From Sarcomyxa edulis (taxonomy: Eukaryota > Basidiomycota > Agaricomycetes > Agaricales > Mycenaceae), in assembly GCA_009761415.1 (NCBI GenBank), contig QUOL01000001.1:2232001-2296000 (forward strand): a stretch of 64,000 nucleotides of DNA, given 5' to 3'. The notes below the pieces were generated by a model, which saw only the letters and a list, made by a program, of their open reading frames with translations, made no database searches and was not told the origin of the DNA. Position 1 is the first letter of the stretch, and each line of letters starts with the position of its first letter. The position numbers were made by a program, and so were the translations under genes. This document shows positions 48,197 through 58,800 of the stretch, in pieces.

Positions 48197-50254
48197 ATGC
48201 ATCTCTCTTTCACCCCAGCCATCGGTGAGACTGTTCGCGCTGAGGTACCCGCCTCAATTCACCCCTCAAGCGCCGTTCAGTTGCGTTTCTCCGCAATTCT
48301 CAGTCCAGAGGATTACGCAGAACTCGTCCACGATGGTGTAAAAGTCCAGGTCTGGTCTGATATACCGACCCATGGCAGAAAGGCAGGCGAATGGGGCGCT
48401 ATGGATTTCGAGGCCCCACCGGCTCACGACCACATCGCCAGTAATACCACTAAATTTTCTCTTCTGCCCTCAGTTGCACAGCAAACCAATCATGATATCG
48501 CTGACGATCAAAAAATCACGCTCTCTCTCAAATTCACGATTCTATCCCCAGAGGGTCCATCCCAGTTTTCCCTCACGTACCGTCTCCTCTATCCCTCTGG
48601 TGAGATTAAATGGCTGGGCCAATACGGGCAAAATGGGGCACTCTTACTCGAGCCCTCTCAAGCCCATCTTTCCTTTGCCAGTGAAAGATGGTCTGAGGCA
48701 AAAGATGGCTCTTCATGGAGCACCCAAGTGCGGTCCCCGGAGGACAACCTAGAGGTCGCTAGGTTCACCAAGACTTCAGACTACTCTATCTGGAATGTCC
48801 AAGATAACAGGTTCGTCCCATAACTTTGCTCTTAACGAGACACTCGAATACTTACAACGAGTTTCCTCGTATTCTGAAGTGTTTCCAAAAGTTCAACACA
48901 GCGTTCGACGTTGATATTCGTCGTCCCGCACGCTGTGCATCACAGTTCAGTACTCCTCCCCCACAGTTTTATTCTCGGGGCTTCACCAGGGGCATGCCTG
49001 ACTTTGACCTCTGACGGAGTTGTCAAAGCATTCGGAGACGGCTCCCTCTTACTCGAGACGTACGACGCTCAATCCGAGCTACACGCCTTCGTAGGCAGAC
49101 TCCGTACACACTGTGCTTCCTCCACTCACCGTTTGTTGAACTCTGAGCCGAACTCAAACCACCACGTCGTCGTCGCGCAAGGCACTTGCCCAGTATCAGC
49201 CTGGATCATCCCCATTTACCCTTCATTATCTCCAAACACCGACGTTGGAATCGGCCTCCACGAATTGGCTGCCTTACTCCCCACCGGTTCCTCCCGACTA
49301 TCCATCGCCTCGCACGCCAATTCAAATTCCCAGGTCTTTGCAGCCCCAGCCGAAGGCACGTCCCATGAGATCGTGTCTTTCACTGTGAACTCCAGCACTG
49401 GTGGCCAGTTTGTCGTTAGCCCAGTGTATGAGCTGAGTACGAGGAATGGTGATTGGCAGATATCCGTGACGACCCCGTATTCCCCGGTTACCCCACCTGT
49501 CGAGCAGATAAGTCTCCCCACACCCCCGCCGTCTCCGCGTCTCCGCCCGGTAGCTCATCTTACTGAGGCGTCTACGCTTTCTTCTGATATCTCGGTGCCT
49601 AGTCTTCGCGAGGAAGCTGGTGTCGCCGACGTAGCTCCTTCTAATGACAATGGCGATGACGATGATGGAGCAGATGACGATGAAGAGGAAGAGGAAGAGG
49701 AGGCCTATACTGACGCCGAAGACGAGGATACGCCTACGACTGTGGGAGTCAGCATCAAAGCCTATTTCCAAGATGTTCTTCGACTTGCGGCGTTATTCTG
49801 GAGCACTTTCCTTGATAACATCTTCGATCTGTTCCGTTCCAGCGATGCCTCCGAAGAAGAAGGCGATGTCGATGAACACACCCCGTTATTGCAGCGTGAA
49901 CAACCGGTTGTAGAGGATGCAGAGGAGGTAGAGGAAGTAGAGGAGATCGAGGAGATCGAGGTCACTCCTGAGACACCTTTAGCGACGGCCATCGAGGAGA
50001 CCGCAGAAGCCATTCCTGAAGATGTTCCTGGAGTTATTATTCCAGTCGCTAAACCACCTCAAGCTCTTTTCCTGGATACACCTGGAGGAAAGGTCTCCAT
50101 CATCTTGCGCAACGCTACCTCGGATGCCACCGTCGACCAAGTGATCATCCAATTGAACGGAAAACCGGTCGAACTTACGGTGTCTAAAAACGGGGACGGC
50201 CATTACATCGAGTTCGATGCAGGCTCTGGAGGGAGGATCAAGATAACGTCCTGA
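48197..50254 (+). CDS. Unrecognised large protein with beta-rich ends and an acidic middle
   Basis: I do not recognise the family. Two long exons are joined by an 81-base intron (48811-48891); this acceptor is the one that keeps frame, whereas the next AG leads to a stop. The N-terminal part (MHLSFTPAIGETVRAEVPAS, FSLTYRLLYPSGEIKWLGQY) and the mid part (VFAAPAEGTSHEIVSFTVNS, VSPVYELSTRNGDWQIS) look like beta-sandwich. Then a Pro-rich hinge (LPTPPPSPRLRP), an acidic run (DDDDGADDDEEEEEEE), a hydrophobic amphipathic stretch (YFQDVLRLAALFWSTFLDNI + FDLF) that could lie on or in a membrane, a second Glu-rich run, and a C-terminal KVSIILRNATSDATVDQVII domain ending GGRIKITS. About 660 residues. 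No signal peptide. Function unknown. Confidence 0.8.
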
Positions 50255-50488
50255 TCTTTATCTTTGAACTATATACGACCTTAGAAGAAAGAAAACGCTT
50301 ATGATAACGACTTGGAAAGAAACACTCTTTATGATTACACAGGCTGTATTCGTACTCTCGCCGACCCTTGTGTTGTTACATCTATCTGTACTAGGAATTA
50401 GCGCCCGTTTGCTTTTATTCGTTACTGTATGTCTCTCCTGTTGCAACTAGAGCAACCTGGAGAGTGGGAATGGGAATGCAATCTCAAT

Positions 50489-51516
50489 TTATCGTTCGTA
50501 TTCGTCGTATTCCTCTTCATCTTCATCTGTCGTCCGCCTACCTCCCGTTCTGCGATCGTGAGCGCTGTAGCTTGATATGGACTCGGCGACGATGGCATCT
50601 AGCATCTCAGTCGGTAGATTATATTCTGAGCCTCGGACGACTATGGCGTATGCGGCTGAAACCGTTTATGAGCAGTATTCACAGGTAGGGATGAAAGTTG
50701 CAAGTTACCGTCCTCAATTTTTTGTAGAGATTGTGTCGTTACAGCCTGCTTTTTGGAAAGATCTCTCACATATGGCGTTAGCCTCTCAAAGTCTGTGAGA
50801 GAGCATGAGAACATCATCAAGGATGAGAGGAATGCAAAGGTCTTACCTGATTTGCAGCCTCTGACGAACACGCAGACTTCAGAAGCTTTTGATCGTCCGC
50901 CTCGACGGCTGATGTTGGATATTGCAAATCTCATTAATTCACCCGTCAGATCAGAGAGACCGAGGAGGTAGTCGGATATTGTTAACGGGAAGTACTAGCG
51001 AGCAAGCAGGTTTTTTATATATTGTGCACATTGGATACAAACAGGAATGGTGCGGACGCACAGGTACTCCGTCCGGACCACATAGAGTCTCCTGGACCTG
51101 ATCGAAAGTGACTAGAGATCCGTGTTCGAGGAAGTGGGTGAAACTCAGAGCCTCGATGTATTCTTGTAGGCCGGGAGAGACTTGTCGTTGATACCGCCAG
51201 AAACGATCTCCTTTGAGTTCGTCCTTCATGCCAGCGTATATACTCTGGACCTCCCGTAGTTTCTCATGTCCACGTTGTGCTGCGAATAAGGCCAGAGCGT
51301 GCTCGTCGTCTGATTCTTCCATGACAAGACGATGAAGCAAGAAGATTGTTTTTTTCGACATGTTTGTGATATCACGACTAGCCTGTTGTTGTGTTAATTA
51401 GGCCTGGGATAGATGGATCTACGCACTTTTATGAGACGCTCTCGTCTATCGTTGTGATCATCGAGATCTGCTCTAAAGTGATCAAAGACATTCACGACAA
51501 ACTGTTTTGAGGACAT
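50489..51516 (-). CDS. TSNAX: Translin-associated factor X (TRAX)
   Basis: TRAX pairs with translin to form C3PO, a nuclease active on small RNA passenger strands and tRNA processing intermediates. The ATG at 51516 gives MSSKQFVVNVFDHFRADLDD, an intron, then SRDITNMSKKTIFLLHRLVM, the TRAX hallmark. Next come YQRQVSPGLQEYIEALSFTH, in which the two Glu of EYIEA match the acidic catalytic cluster of animal TRAX, and FLEHGSLVTFDQVQETL. After an intron: YLLGLSDLTGELMRFAISNI, VRDLSKKQAVTTQSLQKIED and AAYAIVVRGSEYNLPTEMLD. The end is acidic, DEDEEEYDEYER, stop at 50489. About 280 residues. Its ATG overlaps an ATG on the opposite strand at 51515. Whether a translin gene exists elsewhere cannot be seen. 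Confidence 0.9.
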
Positions 51517-51604
51517 GACCGCGGCAAAGAGAGTCACGTATCCCGCAGTTACGGTCGCTCTCTCCTGTCTCCCTACTACTACTACCACTACACTCTGGTC
51601 CACC

Positions 51605-52574
51605 ATGTCTTTCGCTCCTCGGTCGGGGTGTCCTATGTGCAGCATAGTATCAACAGCACTACACGCTCCCTCTAATTCACCCCGCTCTCCTTCTTTTCCT
51701 GCAGGTTCTACTCAGCCAGAAATATTATGGCGAGACGAGAACTTCACCGCTTACAAGGAAAAGGCAAACCCCGTCTCATCTAAAGGCCATATCATCATCG
51801 CCTTCAAGTATGTTTCCGTTCTTGTATCTCGACGCTCTACTTATGCCTCCGTTGCAGTTTACACGTTCCATCCATATATACTCTTGTACGTGCACCAGCT
51901 CTTCTCGTCTAGTTCAGATGCTCATTCTCATAGGTATCTAGTCCTCAAGTGATTTACCACTGCTAGTCAACGTCAGAAACCTAGCAACCCGGCTGCTCAC
52001 CAACATGTTACCCCCAACATCCCCCGTTACTACACCTCAAATTTCCACGGCTGGATACGCATCTACATCCACCCCTTTGCATCGTCCAGATGCGCAATTT
52101 CGCATCGGCTTCATCACGCCGCCTTTCAAAGATAACAAAATACCCGTCACAGACCACTTGCACGCTCATGCTTATATCGCGCCCGCGGACTTGATGGGTT
52201 GGTTCAGAGGCATCGCATACGGTCCTTTAGGATGGTATGCTATCGATGATCTGATTGCTGAGATTCGGTAAGTTTCTAGTCGAACTGCTCATTTATCACA
52301 TACCCTTTCTCATATGCACATCAGCGAGTCGGTCTCCAACAACCGTATCAAATCCGGCTATGAAAATCGCGGAGTGGCTCCCATCGATATGGTAGCCTCA
52401 GCTGGAGCTCGCGCGGGCACAGCGGATGGTATCGAAACGTCAGAACCAGGGTTGGGCCAGTCGGATCTGGAGTTGGAGAGTGGGGAAGGAACGCCCAATA
52501 GCTCAAGACCACGGTCTCCTCCCACATCGCTCTCTCCGCAAAGCGCCATACCCCCTCTAAGCTTGCGCCTATGA
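51605..52574 (+). CDS. HIT-domain protein
   Basis: Histidine-triad hydrolase/transferase superfamily member, acting on nucleotidyl linkages. Chosen start at 51605 gives MSFAPRSGCPMCSIVSTALH, with a CPMC pair as in other HIT proteins; an in-frame ATG at 51515 would add 30 residues (MTAAKRVTYPAVTVALSCLP...). The exon continues PEILWRDENFTAYKEKANPV then GHIIIAF. Two introns and a 16-base microexon (51918-51933) give LHVPSIYTL-MLILI-VNVRN, then LATRLLTNMLPP and FRIGFITPPFKDNKIPVTDH with LHAHAYIAP, the HxHxH-like HIT triad. It ends with a Ser/Pro-rich tail to 52574. About 260-270 residues. Closest to aprataxin-like/HIT proteins of fungi but no zinc finger is seen. Confidence 0.82.
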
Positions 52575-52829
52575 GTACATATGCCTTTTCCTCGGTGGAA
52601 TCATCCTAGTCCTAGTCATTTTCTCTCCAGGTTTGTTATTCAAGTTTCGTAAATCCTCATCCTCATGAAAGAGTTGCTTTTTTTATACCTATCAAGACAT
52701 AGTTTGCATTATTTACGGTTACAGCAAATGCCCGCATCAGTATCAGCACCGGTTCCTCCATTCTAATCAATTACCATGACCAATTGCAAGATCTTCCTGT
52801 ATATTTGAGGTTTGAGCTCCTTGGATATT

Positions 52830-55800
52830 TTATGCATCTATAGTCGAAGCGTGAGCACGTTCCATGTCACCAGGCCGAAGGAAGAACATACAATAGGACG
52901 AGCCCGTCAGCAAAGTCGACAACGCCGCTAGTTGGTCTTCATCGAATCGCTTGCAATCTTCGTGCCATGTATCCTGATGTGTTCTCTTGAAATTGCTGGC
53001 GCACTTCCGGACGGTCGTTGATATGGGTATCTAGTTTGCCATGAATGCAATCAGCAACCTGATCATTCTGACCGTTGATATTTCAAGTCGTGACTCACAG
53101 GATCGTATGTATGTTCCGCTAATACGTTTGTCAGTAATTCAGGCATCCATTTCTCGACAGTGTATGGGTAACTGTCGACGATGGCGCAGATACCGAGAAT
53201 AGCAGCGTGTCGTTGACGAACTGCCTTGTTATACCCAAGGGAGTGTCTTTCTGGGATGTGGCTATTCTTGGCTAGTCGAACGAAACGGTCCTATTTGTCG
53301 CAAAAGTCAGCGGATCGTCGATTGACCAAGAGTAATGTGTATACCTTCAAAGTGATGATACTGCGCCGCGGCGATAGACGTAGAATGCCAGACAACGTAC
53401 TGGAGAGATGTTAGCTCAAAGTCGGTTATGGGACGGACAAGACCTGATCGATGATCACTCACGTAGCTGCCATCTCGCGGACTTCGACCACCTCATCGTC
53501 CAAGCACTTGCATAGGATCTAAAAAACGACTCTAAACACATTTACTTGGTGATTGCGAACAATGTTTCTTTACCTCTAGTATTTCTACGACTTTGACTTC
53601 GGTTATCAGAGGAATTTGACGGAAATAGAAAACTGCCACCGAAGAAAAGGAATGGGGTTGTTTAGCAGGACGATAACAACATTGATTTAGTAAGTACCTT
53701 GAACGAGGGGCAGGGCTTTAAGTCGCACTCTCCATGACTATACAAATTTCACGGAAGCGTCAGGAGTATTTTGGAAGACCCAAAGGCAGGATTCTTACCG
53801 GTGAGCTCCGTATAGCTGTGAATATAGCGTCTAAGATCGGATTTATCATCGACAGAGGCGGTGTGACGCCGCACATTCGTACTAGCAGGACACTTGAACG
53901 AGCTGCTAGTTCATCGTTGTCGTTGACTATACGTAGACGCTATCAATGGCATCCGTTAAAGCAATGACTATCTCAGCGTACCTTCAATAAATCGGAAAAG
54001 CTCAGGCTAGAAGTGAGACTGATCAATGTTGTGCCACACAGAGGAAGGAATCGGAGCTAACTTACCATCAAGGGGAGGATGTAATCAAAGGCCGATATAG
54101 CATGTGTGTCATGTAGAGATTGAAATAACCATTTACAGACAGTAATGCCGACTCTAAAGAGTTTCCTTCAATAATCACACCCCTTTCCCAGAAGGAGAAA
54201 GAAACTTGAACTTACCTGTCGTAGGCAGACTGGAAGGCACGAACTCCTGGAACTCTTTCATCGTGCCATATCCGGAACTTTTTGACAAGCTCCAGTACTC
54301 GGCCTGCATTGTAGGTTCCATGCATTCCCATGATATCGTAACTGATGGGTAGAACCCGACATTCTTTGACGAAGACTTCGACCGTGGGAAGCGAGGGACG
54401 AGGTTGCCACTGTATAGACCCCAATGAGACAACGGTGAAAACATGGAAAGACGGTCTGAGTTTACTTTTATTTTATCCGAAAAGGCCAGTATCTCGCCAA
54501 TATGCCCTCGGACCTGTATCAAGATTAACGAACGCTGGTTGAGTTCTCGATGTCCCGACATACCTCATCATGTTCGCTATAAATTTCCGGCCAACACCGA
54601 TCGAGTGCTTCGTCCATCCAAGCTGAAAACTTCCAGTTGAGCTCTTCGTATAATGCTCTAAAAAGCGATAGGGTTTTGACAGCTTCAAACGACATCTCTC
54701 CATTGAAGTCCACGGCCTTGAAACTTTCTAGGACATAATCCACTAAGGGTTGGACACGTCGTGGATCTTTACGATAGAATAGGTACTAGAATGGGTTAGT
54801 ATCAGACGCATTGATCATGAGATATCTTGGAAAGAGGTCGTACTTCTAGGAAAGAGGTCCAGATCGATAGAGTATCTGTCTTGACGTTTTGATTGAATAT
54901 AGTCTGGATGAACGGTGTGAACCAGGCCCAAAGTGAGTCTTGCTTGGTGATCGGCCAATGCTTGCTCCCTTGATTACGAAGGATCAGTGGGATAATCATT
55001 GAGGCTTCAAACCAGATGCACGCACCGCCGATGATTCCTGCGAGGAACTCAGCCGCTGCACGCTGCTTGTTCTGATCTTTATCGGCAATGAGTTTCTCCA
55101 GTTGGGGCCTGAGGGCCTCGAACGGTTCATCTTCGAGGAGTTGGACTACGAGGAAATGAGCATCTCGGTGGCATTCGAGGGCGTAGACGACCTTACATAA
55201 CGACTTCACGACCGATACATTATCCTGTGTGATAGACTCCTCGTGGTTTTCTTCTGAGTAGTAAGTCGATAAGGCTTTCCAGAACAATGGGTCTGTTGCT
55301 AATTGACGAACAGCCTCGATTGCAGCGGCACTGGAAGGCTCCCAGGGCCGGAAGGTGGACTTAATTGGGTCTGGTGGCTTATACACAAGAAGCGTCTTTG
55401 GCCAAGTCAGCCAACCTGGAGGGTTGCTCTCAAGGTAGAAGCTACACAGACGGTATGAGATGTCGGTTAGAGCATGCAGTAATTGTGCCACTGACCCAGT
55501 TTCAGACACAGGTTTCTTCAGATTGGCCAGAAGACGAACTGTCATCTCATGAGTGGCTGAGATGCCCACTTCCTCTTTCAAGGGATTGTGATTTTTCCCG
55601 AGTATAAGATCCACTGGGTCCGGACAGAATGTCCGTAACTTTATGTTCCGCAGACCTTTCATGACGGCTCGTTGAGCATACTGCGAGAATACAAGTTAGA
55701 GCGTGATTTTCCGATAGCAGTTTCCGACCTCACATAGCGCTGAAAGAGGAGCAATTGCATCAGATGCACAATCTTCATTCGCGGGGGTGAAGCTTACCAC

Positions 55801-58800
55801 GGTTGGATGATCGTCGTGAGATTTCTCTAAGAAGAAGGAGATTTGCGGAGCTGATAAGGGAACGTCCTTCCGGACGAGGGTTCGAAGACATCTGACGGCG
55901 ACTATTGCATATCGCCAATGTGTTTTAGGGGAATTACCTATAGCCATTACGGTATCAACCTGCAAGTTGATATCAGTACATGCGTATCGCCCGAGATGGA
56001 AAAACAGACCGTTCGTTGAATCTCCTGATTCATCTTCTGGGTGCGCCTTACAAGATTCTCTCGACAGCGCTTCACTATATCAATCTCTTCATCGTACTTG
56101 GGAAGAAATACTTGCAAGTTATAGACTGCCCGATCTAATGCCGGTGTAGGAACTTCATAAACGAGGTAACAAGGTTCAACGAAGCTGCTGAGACCTGTGG
56201 CATGTCAACTAAAAAGATCTGTGCGAGAGTCTTTCAAGGCTCACAATTTTCGGCTACAGCTCCTACAGCGTCTTGAATCGATGGCTAGTTGGAATGAGCA
56301 AGCCTGCGTCGCTCTTTGAGACTAGACCAACACACCTTCTCGTTGTGCTGGCAGTTGAAGAGTTGACAGAGAAATTCCGTCGCCAATATGGGTTCTGTTC
56401 AAGCAAAATGGTCAGACTGAAATTGCGGTTTTTTCCCTAGGAGAAAGTTGATACCTGAGATGGCGTATCTGCCGAAACTTGGGGAATTAATTGTCCATAA
56501 TGCCCCTTTCATGCGATCGTCATCTGTACCCGGCTTCAAGGCTTCATAGAGAACGGGGAGAGCTCGCTTCCTAACTCCGTCATAGAACTGCGCAAGTCAA
56601 TTAGTGATACAGGTTATGCGGGATTTGTGTTGTTTTACCCCGCATATAGATTCTAACAAAGCTTGACTAGTCCTGTGAAAAGACGTTTGGGCATTTTATC
56701 AGTTTGGTGTTGTAATGTTCACTTACTGTCGGATGACGGCGTAATGCCACAATGACCACTGGAGAAGATCATCGATGAGCGCATCTTCTTGTGGTCCTCG
56801 CCGACGTTCAATCGTGTTCCATCGCAACCTCGCAGAGTGATAATACCTTGCATATTGGCAGAGCATCAGGATAGGTCACAGCAGAAAAGAACAAGATCGT
56901 ACCGTGCCCTGCGAACATGGACAGCTCTTGGCCATAGTTTCTGCTGTGCGTACTGGCGAGCAACATTTCTCTCTGCTGAATATTGATCGCCGTTCAAGAA
57001 ATAACTGCGCGCATCATGTCAGACAGCGAGACTATGTAGAACCGGTATTCTGACCTGTCCCTACTGTCCCCATATTCAAGCATGTATGTCCGCACCGCCC
57101 TCACCTGACCCTTCGATCAACATCACATTTCTCTTGTATAGTTTCGGACTTACAAGCATGTGAACGGCGTCCACTGTGTTTTCTTCGCCCTGCTGACGCA
57201 ATGACATCGATGCTTTGTGTAGGAAATCCCCGAAACGATGTCTTATACCTATGATGTATTGGTGCCGGGGATCGTCAGGATTGGCAAGACAAAATCCCGA
57301 ATTGATAGGTTCGACAGAAGCTATCATTTCAGGAATCGAGTGTCTATTATACGTTAGTGAGCCTCGTTTCTGAAATAGGTTAAGGCACCTACAGAATATC
57401 ACTCGTCTCGGCAGAGGCCAATGAGTCGTTTTGGGATATTATCTCTTTGGCAAGTGTGGGAATCCCGGAAAACGCATTACGGACAAAACTCAGGTGCCTG
57501 TACAAGAATAAGGTCTGAGAAAGAGACGACGCAAACAAAGTTTAGACTGACCTGCAAAAATCATTGCGCCACGATGCATCTCGAACAACATCTACACAAA
57601 CAGGATGCATCAGATGGGTCAGTCCGTAGATTGTAGAGACATACTTGGATGTAGCAACGCATCGAGAAGTGACAGTGTGGGCTCAACAAGCTCCTTAAAA
57701 ATCTGAAGAGTGAAGTCGATTTCCTCAGAGTTAGGGACGTGCCACGATATCTGAGCATACAGATGTTAGTTCGGAGGCCCACTGGCTCTTGATGGATGTA
57801 CCTTAACATCCCCTGGTGCGTACAGCTTCCCCCAGTAATGATGGTGGTTTTTACGGAACTCTACAGAATGCACCTGATTAGCAGAGGGCAATCGGATATC
57901 TGGAGGGACCAACCTTCGCTTGCCCATTCCTCAGGATTCACGAACTTATTTTCGAGAGGGTATGTATGCGATAAAGTAAGTAACAAACTCGAAAGTAACT
58001 TTCCACTGAGGGTAGTTCAGCAGCGAGCTCTTGCAACGCTTCAGCGATGCTCACCTCCAAGAATAACCACGCTTTGAGAATGTTTTCTGATGTAGCAGCC
58101 GTAATAATGACATGAGTTCGCTTCTATACTTGAGGAGCTGCAATGGATTCGAAGGTGAGTTGCATGCAGCGATTGGCGTATAATGAACGTACCGCTCGAC
58201 CATCACTATTGAGTAAAGTATCAGCGGGTATTTGAAGACAAAGACACGAGGCACTACTGACTTATAAACAGCTCCTCGCAGGATTGCCAAATCTAAGATA
58301 CGATCAACAAGGTAAGAGAACCGGAGAAAAGAGAGACTACACACTCCAATGTAACGTAGCGTCTGACGGAAGAGGTGACGACGCTGAGGTTGTTCGCAAA
58401 GAGCTGGCACCATTATCCAGCTCAATGCGGATGTTCCGTACGCAGAAGGGCAGGAATTTTGCTAGAGTCTTCACAGGGTCTGCATTTGCGATGCATTCGA
58501 CTAGCTGATGCACGGCACGAACTGCATTTGACCGGACATTGGTGCTAGCATAATCGTAAACCATGTTGAGGACAAGGTCGTACAAAGGTTCTGACAGATG
58601 TACGCATATCTGACTGCAGGCACCAGCCACTGCGTCGACAACTTGGACTGTTGACAAGGTAAGTGAGAGGAGACGAGGGAATGACGTGACTATCGCACCT
58701 TCAGTTGCCCCACCAGCAGAACCGTTCGCTCCTTCCTCTGGCAGATTTTCCAGTAATTGAATGACTTGGCGAATGAAACTTGTCACCCAGTCGGCAAAAC

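Noticed and set aside
50577..50971. Two overlapping plus-strand frames that could be spliced into a protein of about 100 residues
   Set aside because: The same DNA on the minus strand encodes the conserved C-terminal exons of TRAX (GELMRFAISNI, AAYAIVVRGSE). The plus frames do not join in phase with a good intron and match nothing.
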